Part shown: positions 43,460-52,310 of the stretch, one piece after another
How the letters are laid out: every line of letters begins with the position of its first letter
Numbering within the stretch: the stretch's first letter is position 1
Source of the DNA: CAIMUX01 sp964473865
Lineage (GTDB): Bacteria > Eisenbacteria > RBG-16-71-46 > CAIMUX01
Assembly: GCA_964473865.1 (NCBI GenBank)
Contig: CAYYQN010000001.1
Span: 170,469-234,468 of the forward strand
Length of the DNA stretch: 64,000 nt
Direction: 5' to 3'
Notes under the pieces: generated by a model
The model's input: the letters and a program-made list of their open reading frames with translations, nothing else
What the model was told of the DNA's origin: nothing
Databases searched by the model: none
Made by a program: the position numbers and the translations under genes

Positions 43460-44734
43460 CTACGCAGGATCTTCGGTGGCCCGGCTCGCCCGTCGGGCAT
43501 GCGCGCCGGCCAGGCGGCCGACGAGCGCCCACCAGCCGGACGCGGCTGCGATCGCTGTCACGGGAAACACGAATCCTGGCAACGCTCCCGCGATCCGGGT
43601 CGCTAGCGCCACCAGCCCCGACGTCGTCGCCTTCGAGAAGCGGTAGCCGAAGGAATCTATGATCTGCTTGGAGCGATACCGCGCGTCGAAGCTCAATGGG
43701 AGGTAGAAGATCTCCTTGGCCGCGCGGAAGAGAGAGTAGTCGAGAATCTTGAACAACAGGAAAGCGACCCCTCCGGTCCAGAGCGACGAGCGAGCGAGCA
43801 GCACCAGGCTGGTGACGACATGGACAATGGGCAGCGCGCGGTGGATCGAACGAAGCGAGAACCAGCGCAGGGCCAGCGGCGCGACCACGAATTGCATGGC
43901 TGCCGCCGCGCCGTTCAGCGTCGCGTAGAATCCCCCGAAGTATGCGGTGCGCGCATCGGTGGAAGGCCTGGCCGCTGCGACCAGGGCGTTGAACCTCAGA
44001 TCAAAGACGGTAGAGACGATCTGCGTGAGCCAGACCAGCCCGGCCAGGCCGAGCAGATACCGGGAACCGAACAGGAGCCGCAGGGCAAGTTGTCCCTGAC
44101 GTCCTCCCGCCTCCGCGCGGGTCGGCAGCGGCTCGCCCGCATGCCGGTACGCCAGCATCGCCAGCGCGGCGGAAGGAAGCAGAAGACCGGCGCCCACGAC
44201 GACCAGGGCCCGCGAACCAACGCCCACGGCCAACTGGTGGGCCAGCAGTCCGCCGAGAATCGAGCCGAGCGACGAGATGCCGACGATGGGGCCGTTGAGC
44301 TTTCGGGCCTGGTCCGGCGAGAGAGTGCTGTTGATGAACGACCAGTACTGCTCGATCAGGAGCACGACATATCCCTCCCGGACCATGTAGAGTACGGCCG
44401 CAGCCGGACGGGATCCGGCGGAGAGCCTCCAGGACAAAAGGGTGAGGATCGCGGCGGACAGCAGCGAGGTGGCGGCGAGCGCTCGGGAAGGTCCGAGCCA
44501 CGAGAGCAGGCGGCCATAGACGTAGACCAGCGCAATGAGGAAGACCGGTGAAGCAGCCATCACATAGGGCAGCCCACCTGTTCCGTAGGCCTCGATGAAG
44601 AGCGAAACGGAGACGCTCCGCAGAATCTCGTATCCACAGAGCATGAACGCCGACGCCGCAGCGATCACGAGTACCGCGGATGCCCGCGGATCACGCCGCC
44701 CCGAGGAGCCAGGCCGGCCCGCGCCCGTCAGCAC
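43460..44734 (-). CDS. ATP/ADP-translocase (Npt)-like membrane transporter
   Basis: 424-residue membrane protein with about 11-12 segments, similar to the NTP/NTP exchange (Npt/Tlc) branch of the MFS. Typical text: ILRSVSVSLFIEAYG, MVREGYVVLLIEQYWSFINS, and FDARYRSKQIIDSFGYRFSK. Free-living bacteria carry such proteins without a proven nucleotide-exchange role. GTG 44734 overlaps the stop of the DUF4097 gene within GTGCTGA and has GGGAG upstream. The long frame upstream is an overlap artefact. It forms an operon with the RHH regulator and DUF4097 genes. Confidence 0.82.
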   Translation of the reverse strand: MLTGAGRPGSSGRRDPRASAVLVIAAASAFMLCGYEILRSVSVSLFIEAYGTGGLPYVMAASPVFLIALVYVYGRLLSWLGPSRALAATSLLSAAILTLLSWRLSAGSRPAAAVLYMVREGYVVLLIEQYWSFINSTLSPDQARKLNGPIVGISSLGSILGGLLAHQLAVGVGSRALVVVGAGLLLPSAALAMLAYRHAGEPLPTRAEAGGRQGQLALRLLFGSRYLLGLAGLVWLTQIVSTVFDLRFNALVAAARPSTDARTAYFGGFYATLNGAAAAMQFVVAPLALRWFSLRSIHRALPIVHVVTSLVLLARSSLWTGGVAFLLFKILDYSLFRAAKEIFYLPLSFDARYRSKQIIDSFGYRFSKATTSGLVALATRIAGALPGFVFPVTAIAAASGWWALVGRLAGAHARRASRATEDPA

Positions 44735-45531
44735 GCCACTCCCGCCTCCGCTCGCGCGACCCGGACTTCGCCGCTCACACTCGAGGCCCGGATCTCGAGG
44801 CCAGAATCTGCGCCCGCGACGGCCGATTCCAGCTCGGAGCGGGCGTCGCCGCTGATCGAAGCCAGGTCGAGCCAGACTCGGGTACCCGTCACGACACCGA
44901 CCGTGATGTCCCCGGAAACCGTCCGCACCTGGATCGAGCCCTTTGCCGCTGCTCGAATCGCAACGTCTCCGGAAGCGGATGCAACCTGGAACGAGCCTTC
45001 CGTTCGGCCGATCTCGGTGTCTCCGGACGCTGTCTTCACCGAACCCGAGCCCCTGACCTGCTCGATCCGGATGTCTCCGGAGGCAGACTGGATGTTGAGG
45101 TCGCCATGCACCGATCCCCCCTGGATGTCTCCGCTCCCGACCTTTGCCAGAACGGATCCGCGGACCTCGCCGAACGCGAGGTCGCCGGAGCCGGACCGGT
45201 GGGAGAGCGATGCGAGCTCTCCCGTCACGACCAGGTCGGCGGAGCCGCCGGCACACCGCAGCTCCGAGCCCCGGGGAAGATCGATCTGAACCTCCAGTTC
45301 AGTCTGGCGACCGAATCCGCCGAATCCCCGTTGCGGCCGGTGCTCCACCACAAGATGATGCCCGCCGGCCGGGCGAGGCGTGAGCCGCACGATGACGTCC
45401 TCCGGGTTCTGCTCGCCGGTCACACTCACCCGGGTTTCTTCCGTTTCGTCCGCCCGGACCGTGATCGTTCCCGCCGGGACTCGCAGGTCCAAATCCAGGC
45501 CGTCCGGGGTTGCGTAGGTCATCGGTTCCAT
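44728..45531 (-). CDS. DUF4097 beta-strand-repeat protein
   Basis: 267-residue protein made of repeated short beta strands with SGD turns: GSGDLAFG, GSGDIQGG, ASGDIRIE, ASGDTEIG, ASGDVAIR, SGDITVG and SGDARS. This is the DUF4097/DUF4098 adhesin-like right-handed helix. There is no signal peptide, so it is probably cytoplasmic. ATG 45531 has AAAGGAGG at 5-6 nt. Relatives often accompany anti-sigma or regulator genes; here it follows an RHH regulator by 27 nt. Function is unknown. Confidence 0.85.
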   Translation of the reverse strand: MEPMTYATPDGLDLDLRVPAGTITVRADETEETRVSVTGEQNPEDVIVRLTPRPAGGHHLVVEHRPQRGFGGFGRQTELEVQIDLPRGSELRCAGGSADLVVTGELASLSHRSGSGDLAFGEVRGSVLAKVGSGDIQGGSVHGDLNIQSASGDIRIEQVRGSGSVKTASGDTEIGRTEGSFQVASASGDVAIRAAAKGSIQVRTVSGDITVGVVTGTRVWLDLASISGDARSELESAVAGADSGLEIRASSVSGEVRVARAEAGVAC

Positions 45532-45558
45532 GATCCCCTCCTTTGCCGCCAAACGAGA

Positions 45559-46017
45559 TCAGCTTTGCGCGAACCCGATGATGCGGTTGCCGCGACGACG
45601 GCTCCCGGTAGATGGCTCCAGGGCCCGGCTGATGGCCCGCACGAGCCAAGCGTTGGTGGAGAGTCCTTCTTGACCCGCGGTCTGCTCCACGCGCGCTTTC
45701 AGCGACTCCGGCAGTCGAAGCGTGAGCCTTGCGGTGTCGCCTTCCTCTCTTCCGGCGGCGGACCCCGACCCTGGATCGGGCAAGTCCACGAAGACGAGCT
45801 GCACATCGCGGCCGGCCAGACGAAGCTCGACGTGGCCCGAGGCCAACTGGCCGGTCAGCTCCAGGGCGGCCTGTCCCATCGCATCCATCAGCCGCAGCTG
45901 GAGGGAAGCTTCAAGGGTACGGGCCAGCCGCTCCGCGATCACCGCCTCGGGTTCGTTCCCCGCGGTCAGCGATTGCAGGTCCGCCCGGACGCCTTCCAGG
46001 AAGGTACTGGTCTCCAT
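45559..46017 (-). CDS. Ribbon-helix-helix regulator-like protein
   Basis: 152 residues. The C-terminal 45 residues carry an RHH pattern, with a basic strand (ARLTLRLPESLKARVEQTA) then helices (LSTNAWLVRAISRAL), as in HicB/CopG-type repressors. The N-terminal 90 residues may form a ligand or oligomer domain. It heads the operon with DUF4097 and the Npt-like transporter. The promoter region holds an 11-bp-periodic repeat, the spacing usual for RHH dimers on DNA, so autorepression is likely but unproven. Confidence 0.75.
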   Translation of the reverse strand: METSTFLEGVRADLQSLTAGNEPEAVIAERLARTLEASLQLRLMDAMGQAALELTGQLASGHVELRLAGRDVQLVFVDLPDPGSGSAAGREEGDTARLTLRLPESLKARVEQTAGQEGLSTNAWLVRAISRALEPSTGSRRRGNRIIGFAQS

Positions 46018-46074
46018 GTCCGTGCTCCTTTCAGACCCTTCTGACGCCGACGCTCCGGCGGGGGAGGGTCCGCG

Positions 46075-46170
46075 TGCCGGGTTGCCGGGTTGCCGGGTTG
46101 TCCGACTACCGAATCGCCGGCCCTCTGGGCTGCCGGGTTGCCAAGTCGTCGGGCTACCGGGTTGCTGCGC
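46075..46170. repeat. Imperfect 8-bp tandem repeat array, 12 units
   Basis: The unit is TGCCGGGT. Units 1-3 and 8 are perfect; the rest (such as TACCGAAT, TGCCAAGT and TACCGGGT) are diverged but stay in 8-bp register over 96 bp. It would lie in the 5' leader of the RHH operon transcript. Confidence 0.7.
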
Positions 46171-46233
46171 CGCTCCCTTGCCGTGTGTTGTCGTGACCTC
46201 TCAAGCCGAACCGCCACACGACGTGGTCATGTA

Positions 46234-46274
46234 GATGTCATTATGACGTCACTATGATGTCTCAATGTCGCCCC
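46234..46274. promoter_or_regulatory. Four 11-bp-spaced operator-like repeats
   Basis: Copies start at 46234 (TAGATGTC), 46245 (ATGACGTC), 46256 (ATGATGTC) and 46267 (ATGTCGCC), so they lie on the same face of the helix. They overlap the -10 of the predicted promoter. Tandem sites one helical turn apart are typical of RHH repressors. Confidence 0.6.
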
Positions 46275-46281
46275 GTCAAGA
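46253..46281 (-). promoter_or_regulatory. Predicted sigma-70-type promoter for the RHH operon
   Basis: On the minus strand TTGACG (46276-46281) and CATAGT (46253-46258) are separated by exactly 17 nt. It gives a leader of about 230 nt to the RHH start. Confidence 0.5.
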
Positions 46282-46422
46282 GGAATCGTACAAAGAATTG
46301 CCAAACGGGAAGTTATCGGCACATCGAATCCGCAGACTCAGCGGAAGTGCCGGCGGGTGAGGCGCGATGCCCGCGAGCAGCCATCGGAGCCACACTGGCG
46401 GCCGGAAGGTCGCCGTTCCCCA

Positions 46423-46839
46423 TCAGTCCCCCGTGACCGTGACCACGATCTCTCGCTCACGCGGCCGAACGTCGCACTCCAGATGACAGATCTGTTGCCA
46501 GGTCCCGAGCAGCAGCTTGCCGCCACCCACCGGGACCTCGAGCGACGGCCCCATGAGCGTAGCCTGCAGGTGAGAGTGGCCGTTGCCGTCGTGCCACGCC
46601 TGTTCATGCCCGTAGTCCCGACTGGGCGGCACCACTCGATCCAGGAGTCGAGGAAGATCGGCAGCCAGGCCGGGTTCGTACTCGATGGCGCCGAGGCAGG
46701 CGGTGCTGCCGAGACTGAACAGGTGGACAGTGCCGGTCTGGACGCCGCAGCGGCGCACAATGTCCTCCACCTGTGAAGTCAGGTCGTGCATGTCGCCGTG
46801 TCCGTCCGATCGAAGCCGGATGGTCTGTTGGTGGGTCAT
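46423..46839 (-). CDS. yjbQ: YjbQ/UPF0047 family protein
   Basis: 138 residues, the full family length. Conserved text includes VHLFSLGSTACLGAIEYEPG, HDGNGHSHLQATLMG with the metal-binding His cluster, and KLLLGTWQQICHLECDVRPRERE. E. coli YjbQ has weak thiamin phosphate synthase activity, and the true role is uncertain. It probably stands alone between convergent and same-strand neighbours. Confidence 0.92.
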   Translation of the reverse strand: MTHQQTIRLRSDGHGDMHDLTSQVEDIVRRCGVQTGTVHLFSLGSTACLGAIEYEPGLAADLPRLLDRVVPPSRDYGHEQAWHDGNGHSHLQATLMGPSLEVPVGGGKLLLGTWQQICHLECDVRPREREIVVTVTGD

Positions 46840-46947
46840 GGCCCGTACCTCCTGATCTTGTCGGAGAGTGTCCGCTCGCGATGCCGAGGCTGGCGACCGT
46901 CTCGCAGCGGTCTGCGAGTGCAGGTGCGAAGGGGTTCTCCGCGACCC

Positions 46948-47427
46948 TCAGGCAGAAGGATACCCTCCGTCCCGCAGCATGCAGGTCAACCGAGCGGTGC
47001 AGATGCGTCGCTGCTGGCCGTCGGTGAGGACGACTTCGTAGGTGGCGAGAGAACGGCCGCCGTGCACTCGGGTGGCGACGCCGGTGACGAACCCCTCGGA
47101 GGCGGATCGGTGATGCGTGGCGTTGATCTCGATGCCGACCGCCATCCGGCCGGGGCCGGCATACAGGATGGCGCCCATGGATCCGAGCGTTTCGGCGAGC
47201 ACGCAGGAGGCGCCCCCGTGCAACAGGCCGAACGGCTGGGTGTTCCCCTTGACCGGCATCCGGCCGACGACACGGTCCGCGGACAGCTCCAGAATCTCGA
47301 CACCCATGTTCCGTCCGAGGTCGGCGCCCGGGTCTCCGCCCAGCCGCACGATGAGCGCCGCTATGTCTTCGCCGGGGAGCGGGTCCCGCGGCTTGCCTTC
47401 GGACTGCGGGTCTGGATCTTGAGACAT
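46948..47427 (-). CDS. PaaI-type hotdog thioesterase
   Basis: 159-residue hotdog thioesterase of the menaquinone/PaaI group. The motif FGLLHGGASCVLAETLGS (about 73-90) holds the HGG loop and catalytic Glu. AVGIEINATHHRSA and the C-terminal strand complete the fold. It may hydrolyse an aryl- or acyl-CoA such as DHNA-CoA, as relatives do. It starts back to back with the response regulator gene at 47708. Confidence 0.87.
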   Translation of the reverse strand: MSQDPDPQSEGKPRDPLPGEDIAALIVRLGGDPGADLGRNMGVEILELSADRVVGRMPVKGNTQPFGLLHGGASCVLAETLGSMGAILYAGPGRMAVGIEINATHHRSASEGFVTGVATRVHGGRSLATYEVVLTDGQQRRICTARLTCMLRDGGYPSA

Positions 47428-47707
47428 GATCAGAAGATACACTGCGACTGGCCGCCAATCCATCAAGCTGACCGGTCTGGATGGGCACGGGACCGCCGGA
47501 TCCGATGAGCACCGGGCGATGTCGACGCGGATCCCGACCCGAGGTCCGCTGCGGGTCCGCAGGCCGGATCCGACGGGTGACGCGGCCCCGGTTCCGGCAT
47601 CCCGCAACGCCAACGTGGTACTCTCTCTCCTCGGGAACCCGTCGCCCGCGCAAGCTCGGCGCCGACGGACCCGGTGCACCCGGGACCAGCGAAAGGGCAC
47701 ACGAATC

Positions 47708-49153
47708 GTGGAAGATCAACGCTGCATCCTCGTGGTCGATGACCAACCGGCGGTGCGAGAAGGGCTGCAACGCACACTGTCGGAGATGGGTCACATCGTG
47801 GTCCTGGCCGAGGACGCGGAAAGCGGCCTGCGGCAGACGATCGCCGCGTCTCCCGACCTCGTCATCATCGACCTCAACCTGCCGGGCCGCAGCGGCCTGG
47901 AACTGGTCGCCGACCTCCAGGATCGCGGAGAGGACGCCACCCTGATCGTGCTGACCGGGCACGGCTCGATCGAGACCGCCATCGAGGCTACCCGGCGCGG
48001 CGTGTTCGACTACCTGCTGAAGCCGATTGAGCCCGCGATGCTGCGGCGCGTGGTCGAGCGGGGATTGGAGCGCGCCTCGCTCCGGCGCGAGGTCATGGAG
48101 CTTCGCCGGGAGACGATGCGAACCGGAAGACTGCAAGCGCTGGTCGGGCGTTCTCCGGCGATGCTCGAGTTGTACCGACTGCTCGAACAGATCGGTCCCA
48201 GCGGCGCCACCGTCCTCGTCGCAGGAGAGAGCGGCACGGGCAAGGAGCTCGTGGCCAGAACCCTGCACCACCTGAGCCCCCGGGCCACCCGCGCCTTTGT
48301 GGCCATCAACTGTGCGGCAATCCCCGAGACTCTGCTCGAAAGCGAGATCCTGGGGCATGAACGGGGTGCTTTCACCGGGGCCACCACGGCACGCGCCGGC
48401 TGCTTCGAGCAGGCCGCCGGCGGCACGCTCTTCCTGGACGAGATTGCGGAGATGCCGGCAGAGCTGCAGAGCAAGCTCCTCCGCGTTCTGGAAGACCGGC
48501 GGGTCCGTCGTGTCGGCGGCGAGCGCGAGTTCGAGGTGGATGTCAGAGTAATCGCGGCCACCAACGCCGAATTGGAGCAGATCCTGACTCAGGGGAAGCT
48601 TCGCTCGGACCTCTACTTCCGATTGAACGTGTTCACGCTGCGGATCCCTCCGTTACGCGAGCGAACGCAGGACATTCCGATGCTCGCAGAGCACTTCCTC
48701 GAGACATTTCGGGAGGAGGCGCGGGCTCCCATCGCGGGATTCTCCGCCGCCGCGCAGGACCTCCTGCTACGCCACGCCTGGCCCGGAAACGTCCGCGAGC
48801 TCCGCAACGTCGTGCAGCGGGCGGTCATTCTCTGTCCCGGCGGGGAGATTTCGCCCGAGCACCTTCCCGCCACTCTGTTGCCGCCCCGGGCCGGCATTGC
48901 CACCGACGATCCTTCGCGCATTGTGGTCGAGGTCGGATCCACCATGGCAGAAGCCGAGAAGGCGCTTCTGCTGGCGACACTCAAGGCCTGCAGCGGGGAC
49001 AAGCCCAAGACGGCGCGCCTGCTCAACATCAGCCTGAAGACGTTGTACAACCGTCTGGCGGCGTACGCGAAGGAGGCCAAGGGTACCGCCACCGATGTTC
49101 CCCCCCCGGCCGACCCGGCCGCGGGGACGTCTTCCGCCCAACCGTCGGCTTAG
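47708..49153 (+). CDS. NtrC-family response regulator (REC-AAA+-HTH)
   Basis: 481-residue sigma-54-dependent response regulator. The receiver phospho-acceptor is Asp 55 (VIIDLNLPG). The AAA+ domain has Walker A GESGTGKE, intact GAFTGA and Walker B GGTLFLDE. The Fis-like HTH is CSGDKPKTARLLNISLKTLYNRL. GTG 47708 gives the family N-terminus VEDQRCILVVDDQ and has AAAGGG upstream; upstream frame text is not conserved-looking. The kinase gene follows by 21 nt, then a lipoprotein and a patatin. Confidence 0.9.
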   Translation: MEDQRCILVVDDQPAVREGLQRTLSEMGHIVVLAEDAESGLRQTIAASPDLVIIDLNLPGRSGLELVADLQDRGEDATLIVLTGHGSIETAIEATRRGVFDYLLKPIEPAMLRRVVERGLERASLRREVMELRRETMRTGRLQALVGRSPAMLELYRLLEQIGPSGATVLVAGESGTGKELVARTLHHLSPRATRAFVAINCAAIPETLLESEILGHERGAFTGATTARAGCFEQAAGGTLFLDEIAEMPAELQSKLLRVLEDRRVRRVGGEREFEVDVRVIAATNAELEQILTQGKLRSDLYFRLNVFTLRIPPLRERTQDIPMLAEHFLETFREEARAPIAGFSAAAQDLLLRHAWPGNVRELRNVVQRAVILCPGGEISPEHLPATLLPPRAGIATDDPSRIVVEVGSTMAEAEKALLLATLKACSGDKPKTARLLNISLKTLYNRLAAYAKEAKGTATDVPPPADPAAGTSSAQPSA

Positions 49154-49174
49154 CAGAGGCATTGGCGCGTCCCC

Positions 49175-50689
49175 ATGCGTAGAGTTCCGATCACACGCCC
49201 CGCGCTGGCGATGCTCATCCTGGCCATGATCCTGGTCCTGGTGTCCGGCCTTCTCGAGCTGAACGGCGCGATGCTCCAGGCGGCCTCCCACGCGGGAGTG
49301 GAGGCGGCGCTCGTCAACAGAAGTGTGCAGCGAGAACTCGAACGTCTGGCCTCCCGGGAGCCTGCAGCAAGCCTTGAGTCGATCGCCGGTGATGCCGCGC
49401 TTCGACAAGTGCTGATGGATGGCATCGCGCGCGCGCCCTCCCTGGTCGGGATCGCGGTGTGCAGTCCTTCCGGCTTGATTGTGGCCGGGACACAGCCGGA
49501 CCTGAGTGGTGCCATGGCGGTCTGGAAGCCGCCACTTCCGGACATCCATGGCTTCTCGGCCTCCCTCGGCTTCCTCTGGACCCTGTGGCGGGCGCCGCAG
49601 ACCTATCAGGTCAAGACACTGCTGCGCCGCGGTGATGAGCCTTTCGCCGAGTTGCGGGTGGACCTCTCCGGCGCGTTTCTTTGGGCTGCGGTCCGTGCGG
49701 CCGCGTCTCGCGGGATGGTCACCGCGATCGTGGTCATCAGCCTGACCGTGCTCGCGGGCATCCTGCTCACACGCTGGGGCACGGGGCGGGTCCGGGTTCT
49801 CGAACAAGGGATCGCCGCGATTCGCGCCGGGCAGTTCCAGGAGAGGCTTCCGGAATCCGGAGTCGATGAGTTCAGCCGGCTGGCCCGGGCGCTGAACCTG
49901 CTGGGCGAGGAGTATGGCCGGCGCCGCGACCGATCGTCCGGTTCGACTTCGGGACCGGGCCGCGGCGCTTCCGCTGTGGGCGCCCTGCCCGATCCCTCGC
50001 GCGCCCTGATCCGACTGGGTGAGACCGCCGCCGGTGTGGCACACGAGCTGCGAAACCACCTCCAGTCGGTGCAGATCAACCTCGATGAGCTCAAGCGGGC
50101 TGACTTCATGACCACGGACCAGCTTCGGCAACGAGTGGAAGACGCAACGCGCGGGGTTCAGAGCATGAGTGGCGCGGTCCGGGGATTCCTCAAGGTGGCG
50201 AGGTTACGCCCGCTCGCACCGGTTGGGGTGGACCTCAACGAGCTCCTGGCGCAGATCCGCGATGAACTGGCGGAGGAGACGAGTCTGGCCGGCGTCGACC
50301 TGCGGCTGCAGCCGGAACTCTCGGTCCCCGAGGTGTGGCTCGATCCCGAAGTCCTGCGAAGGTCGATCCACAATCTGGTGCGCAACTCCCTCCAGGCATT
50401 GGATGGGAGGGAGGGACAGGTTACCATCAGCACGGCGCTGCTGCCGAACGCGGTTCGGATCTCGGTCATCGACGATGGTCCGGGGATTCCTCCGGAGGTG
50501 CTCGAGTCCGTGTTCGATCTCTACTTCACAACTCGCACGGACGGAAGCGGTGTCGGCCTCTCGCTGGTGCGTCAGTCGGCGGAGATGCACGGAGGTGAGG
50601 TGACGATTCACACGGTTCCAGGGGGCGGAACGGAAGTCGCGATGATCCTGCCGTTGCGCATCTCGTCCCCGGAAGGGTCGGGACGATGA
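49175..50689 (+). CDS. Membrane sensor histidine kinase
   Basis: 504 residues. TM1 is near 8-28, followed by a periplasmic sensor region of about 150 residues and TM2 near 180-200. A HAMP linker (TGRVRVLEQGIAAIRAGQFQERL) follows. HisKA has GVAHELRNHLQSVQ, with the phospho-acceptor His, and HATPase_c has NLVRNSLQAL, DDGPGIP and GSGVGLSL. The order regulator then kinase, with 4-nt overlap into the lipoprotein gene, suggests one operon. The periplasmic input suggests envelope sensing. Confidence 0.9.
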   Translation: MRRVPITRPALAMLILAMILVLVSGLLELNGAMLQAASHAGVEAALVNRSVQRELERLASREPAASLESIAGDAALRQVLMDGIARAPSLVGIAVCSPSGLIVAGTQPDLSGAMAVWKPPLPDIHGFSASLGFLWTLWRAPQTYQVKTLLRRGDEPFAELRVDLSGAFLWAAVRAAASRGMVTAIVVISLTVLAGILLTRWGTGRVRVLEQGIAAIRAGQFQERLPESGVDEFSRLARALNLLGEEYGRRRDRSSGSTSGPGRGASAVGALPDPSRALIRLGETAAGVAHELRNHLQSVQINLDELKRADFMTTDQLRQRVEDATRGVQSMSGAVRGFLKVARLRPLAPVGVDLNELLAQIRDELAEETSLAGVDLRLQPELSVPEVWLDPEVLRRSIHNLVRNSLQALDGREGQVTISTALLPNAVRISVIDDGPGIPPEVLESVFDLYFTTRTDGSGVGLSLVRQSAEMHGGEVTIHTVPGGGTEVAMILPLRISSPEGSGR

Positions 50690-51291
50690 AGCGCTTGGAA
50701 GCATCTGTTCGGCTCACCCGGAGCCTGCTGTTGCCGGCGGCCCTCGGGGTGAGCCTGAGCGGTTGTGCGCACCTTCCCCTCATCGGGCGAAAGGACCGGC
50801 CCACGGAGCCGCCTCCCGCGACGGAGGTCAGCCCCGTGACCGACCCGGACTCAGCGGCGGTATCGCCCCCCTCCCGCTCCCCCGGGTCTGCCCGCAGGCT
50901 TCCGCCGAAGGCGGATCGCCCCGGGGAGCCACCGACCGCAACCCCCGCTCCCGCGCCGGACATGGGGGTCACGCCCGCCGCCGAGGCTACGCCGGAGCGT
51001 GCGCCCGCGGCGCCGGATTCGGCCGCTTCCACACCCGTTCTCTCCGCGGACATTCCGCCTGCGGAACGGGCCCAGCTCCTGGAGTCCCACCGACAGGACT
51101 GCCGGAGAACGGAGGAACTCCTGGGTAAACTCGGTTCGCATGACCTCTCCACGCCCGACGCGGAGAAGCTCCGAACCGCCCGGGAACTACTCCGCGCAGC
51201 CCAGGACGCCGAATTGCGGGGCGAGCTTCGGGACGCCGCGAATCTGGCCCGCAAGGCGTGGTTGCTCGCGCTGGATCTCTCCGGGCGCTGA
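50686..51291 (+). CDS. Pro/Ala-rich lipoprotein of unknown function
   Basis: 201-residue protein starting in the ATGA overlap with the kinase gene. The leader ends in a lipobox LSGC (Cys near 26), so it is a predicted lipoprotein. Residues 35-130 are Pro/Ala/Thr-rich and probably disordered. The last 65 residues are helical with charged heptads (PAERAQLLESHRQDCRRTEELLG). The family is not recognised. The helical tail could interact with the kinase or patatin products. Confidence 0.7.
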   Translation: MKRLEASVRLTRSLLLPAALGVSLSGCAHLPLIGRKDRPTEPPPATEVSPVTDPDSAAVSPPSRSPGSARRLPPKADRPGEPPTATPAPAPDMGVTPAAEATPERAPAAPDSAASTPVLSADIPPAERAQLLESHRQDCRRTEELLGKLGSHDLSTPDAEKLRTARELLRAAQDAELRGELRDAANLARKAWLLALDLSGR

Positions 51292-51297
51292 TCGCAG

Positions 51298-52128
51298 ATG
51301 CGCCGCGTGGGATTGGCGTTGGGTGGTGGCGGAGTGCGCGGACTGGCGCACATTCTCGTTCTCGAGCTCCTGGACGAGCTGAAGCTCCGGCCGTCCATCA
51401 TCGCGGGGACGAGCATCGGGGCCATCGTCGGAGCTCTCTATGCCTCGGGCATATCCGGGAAGAGTATCCGGGAAGTCGTCAGCCGCTACTTCCGCGCTGC
51501 CGATGAGCCGTTGCGCGAGGTGATCAGGAAGCGCGCCGAGTTGCTGCGCTGGGTCGGTCCGCCCGGGGCCCGGATCGGTCACGGTGGAGGGTTGACTCCC
51601 GACCGGTTCCTCCGCCATCTCCTGAACTCGGTCTCCAAGGAGCGATTCGAGGACCTCGAGATCCCCCTCCGGGTGGTCGCCGCCGATTTCTGGGCGGCCG
51701 AGCAGGTCGTTTTCGACCGCGGCGCGTTGCTGCCCGCGATCCGGGCGAGCATCGCCGTTCCCGGAGTCTTTGCTCCGGTCTGTCTGGACGGCCGGGTCCT
51801 CGTGGACGGCGGTCTGCTGAATCTCGTCCCGTATGATCTCGTCCGGAACGAATGCGACCTGACCATCGCGGTCGACGTCTGTTCCGCTCGCGGATCCGAC
51901 GAGCCGGAACTGCCCGGGGTCCTGGATGCCTTGCTGGGCGCGTTCGACATCATGCAGTCGGCCGCCCTGCGCGTGAAACTCGAAGGCTGTCCTCCCGATA
52001 TCTATGTTCGGCCGCATGTCGGCAACATCCGGATTCTCGACTTCACCAAGGCCGAGGAGGTCTTCGTCCAGGCAGCGCCCGCAATTGCGAATCTCCGTCG
52101 GCAGATCGGCAGGATGGGACTGGGGTGA
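51298..52128 (+). CDS. Patatin-like phospholipase
   Basis: 276-residue patatin of the bacterial RssA/YlbK-like type, a lipid acyl hydrolase. All catalytic elements are present: oxyanion loop LGGGGVRGLAH (6-16), nucleophile Ser in GTSIGA (about 37-42), and the Asp of the Ser-Asp dyad in VLVDGGLLN. There is no signal peptide. It follows the lipoprotein by 6 nt, and its ribosome site is weak, so coupled translation is likely. Confidence 0.92.
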   Translation: MRRVGLALGGGGVRGLAHILVLELLDELKLRPSIIAGTSIGAIVGALYASGISGKSIREVVSRYFRAADEPLREVIRKRAELLRWVGPPGARIGHGGGLTPDRFLRHLLNSVSKERFEDLEIPLRVVAADFWAAEQVVFDRGALLPAIRASIAVPGVFAPVCLDGRVLVDGGLLNLVPYDLVRNECDLTIAVDVCSARGSDEPELPGVLDALLGAFDIMQSAALRVKLEGCPPDIYVRPHVGNIRILDFTKAEEVFVQAAPAIANLRRQIGRMGLG

Positions 52129-52310
52129 GGAGCCGGCGGCAATCCAATCGTATCGTCAGGCCCTCCTGCCCAGACCACGCTCGAAATGCGGCCCCCCGGA
52201 TCGGGACGAGCGCCACATCGACCTCTTCGGGGGCTGGGAGATGGCCCGCTCCCGGAAGGCCGGCCACGCCACTCCCGGAAAAAAAAAGCTGGACCCCGGA
52301 GACGTTTCTG

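Larger units (their letters stand above)
46018..46422. other. Regulatory region of the RHH-DUF4097-transporter operon
   Basis: 405 nt without a gene. From the operon outward it holds the RHH gene ribosome site (AAAGGAG), an 8-bp tandem repeat array (46075-46170), 11-bp-spaced operator-like repeats (46234-46274) and a promoter (46253-46281). Confidence 0.65.

Noticed and set aside
44735..45256. Extended N-terminus of the ATP/ADP-translocase-like gene
   Set aside because: Overlaps the DUF4097 gene out of frame and has shadow-like composition; the GTG at 44734 has a ribosome site.
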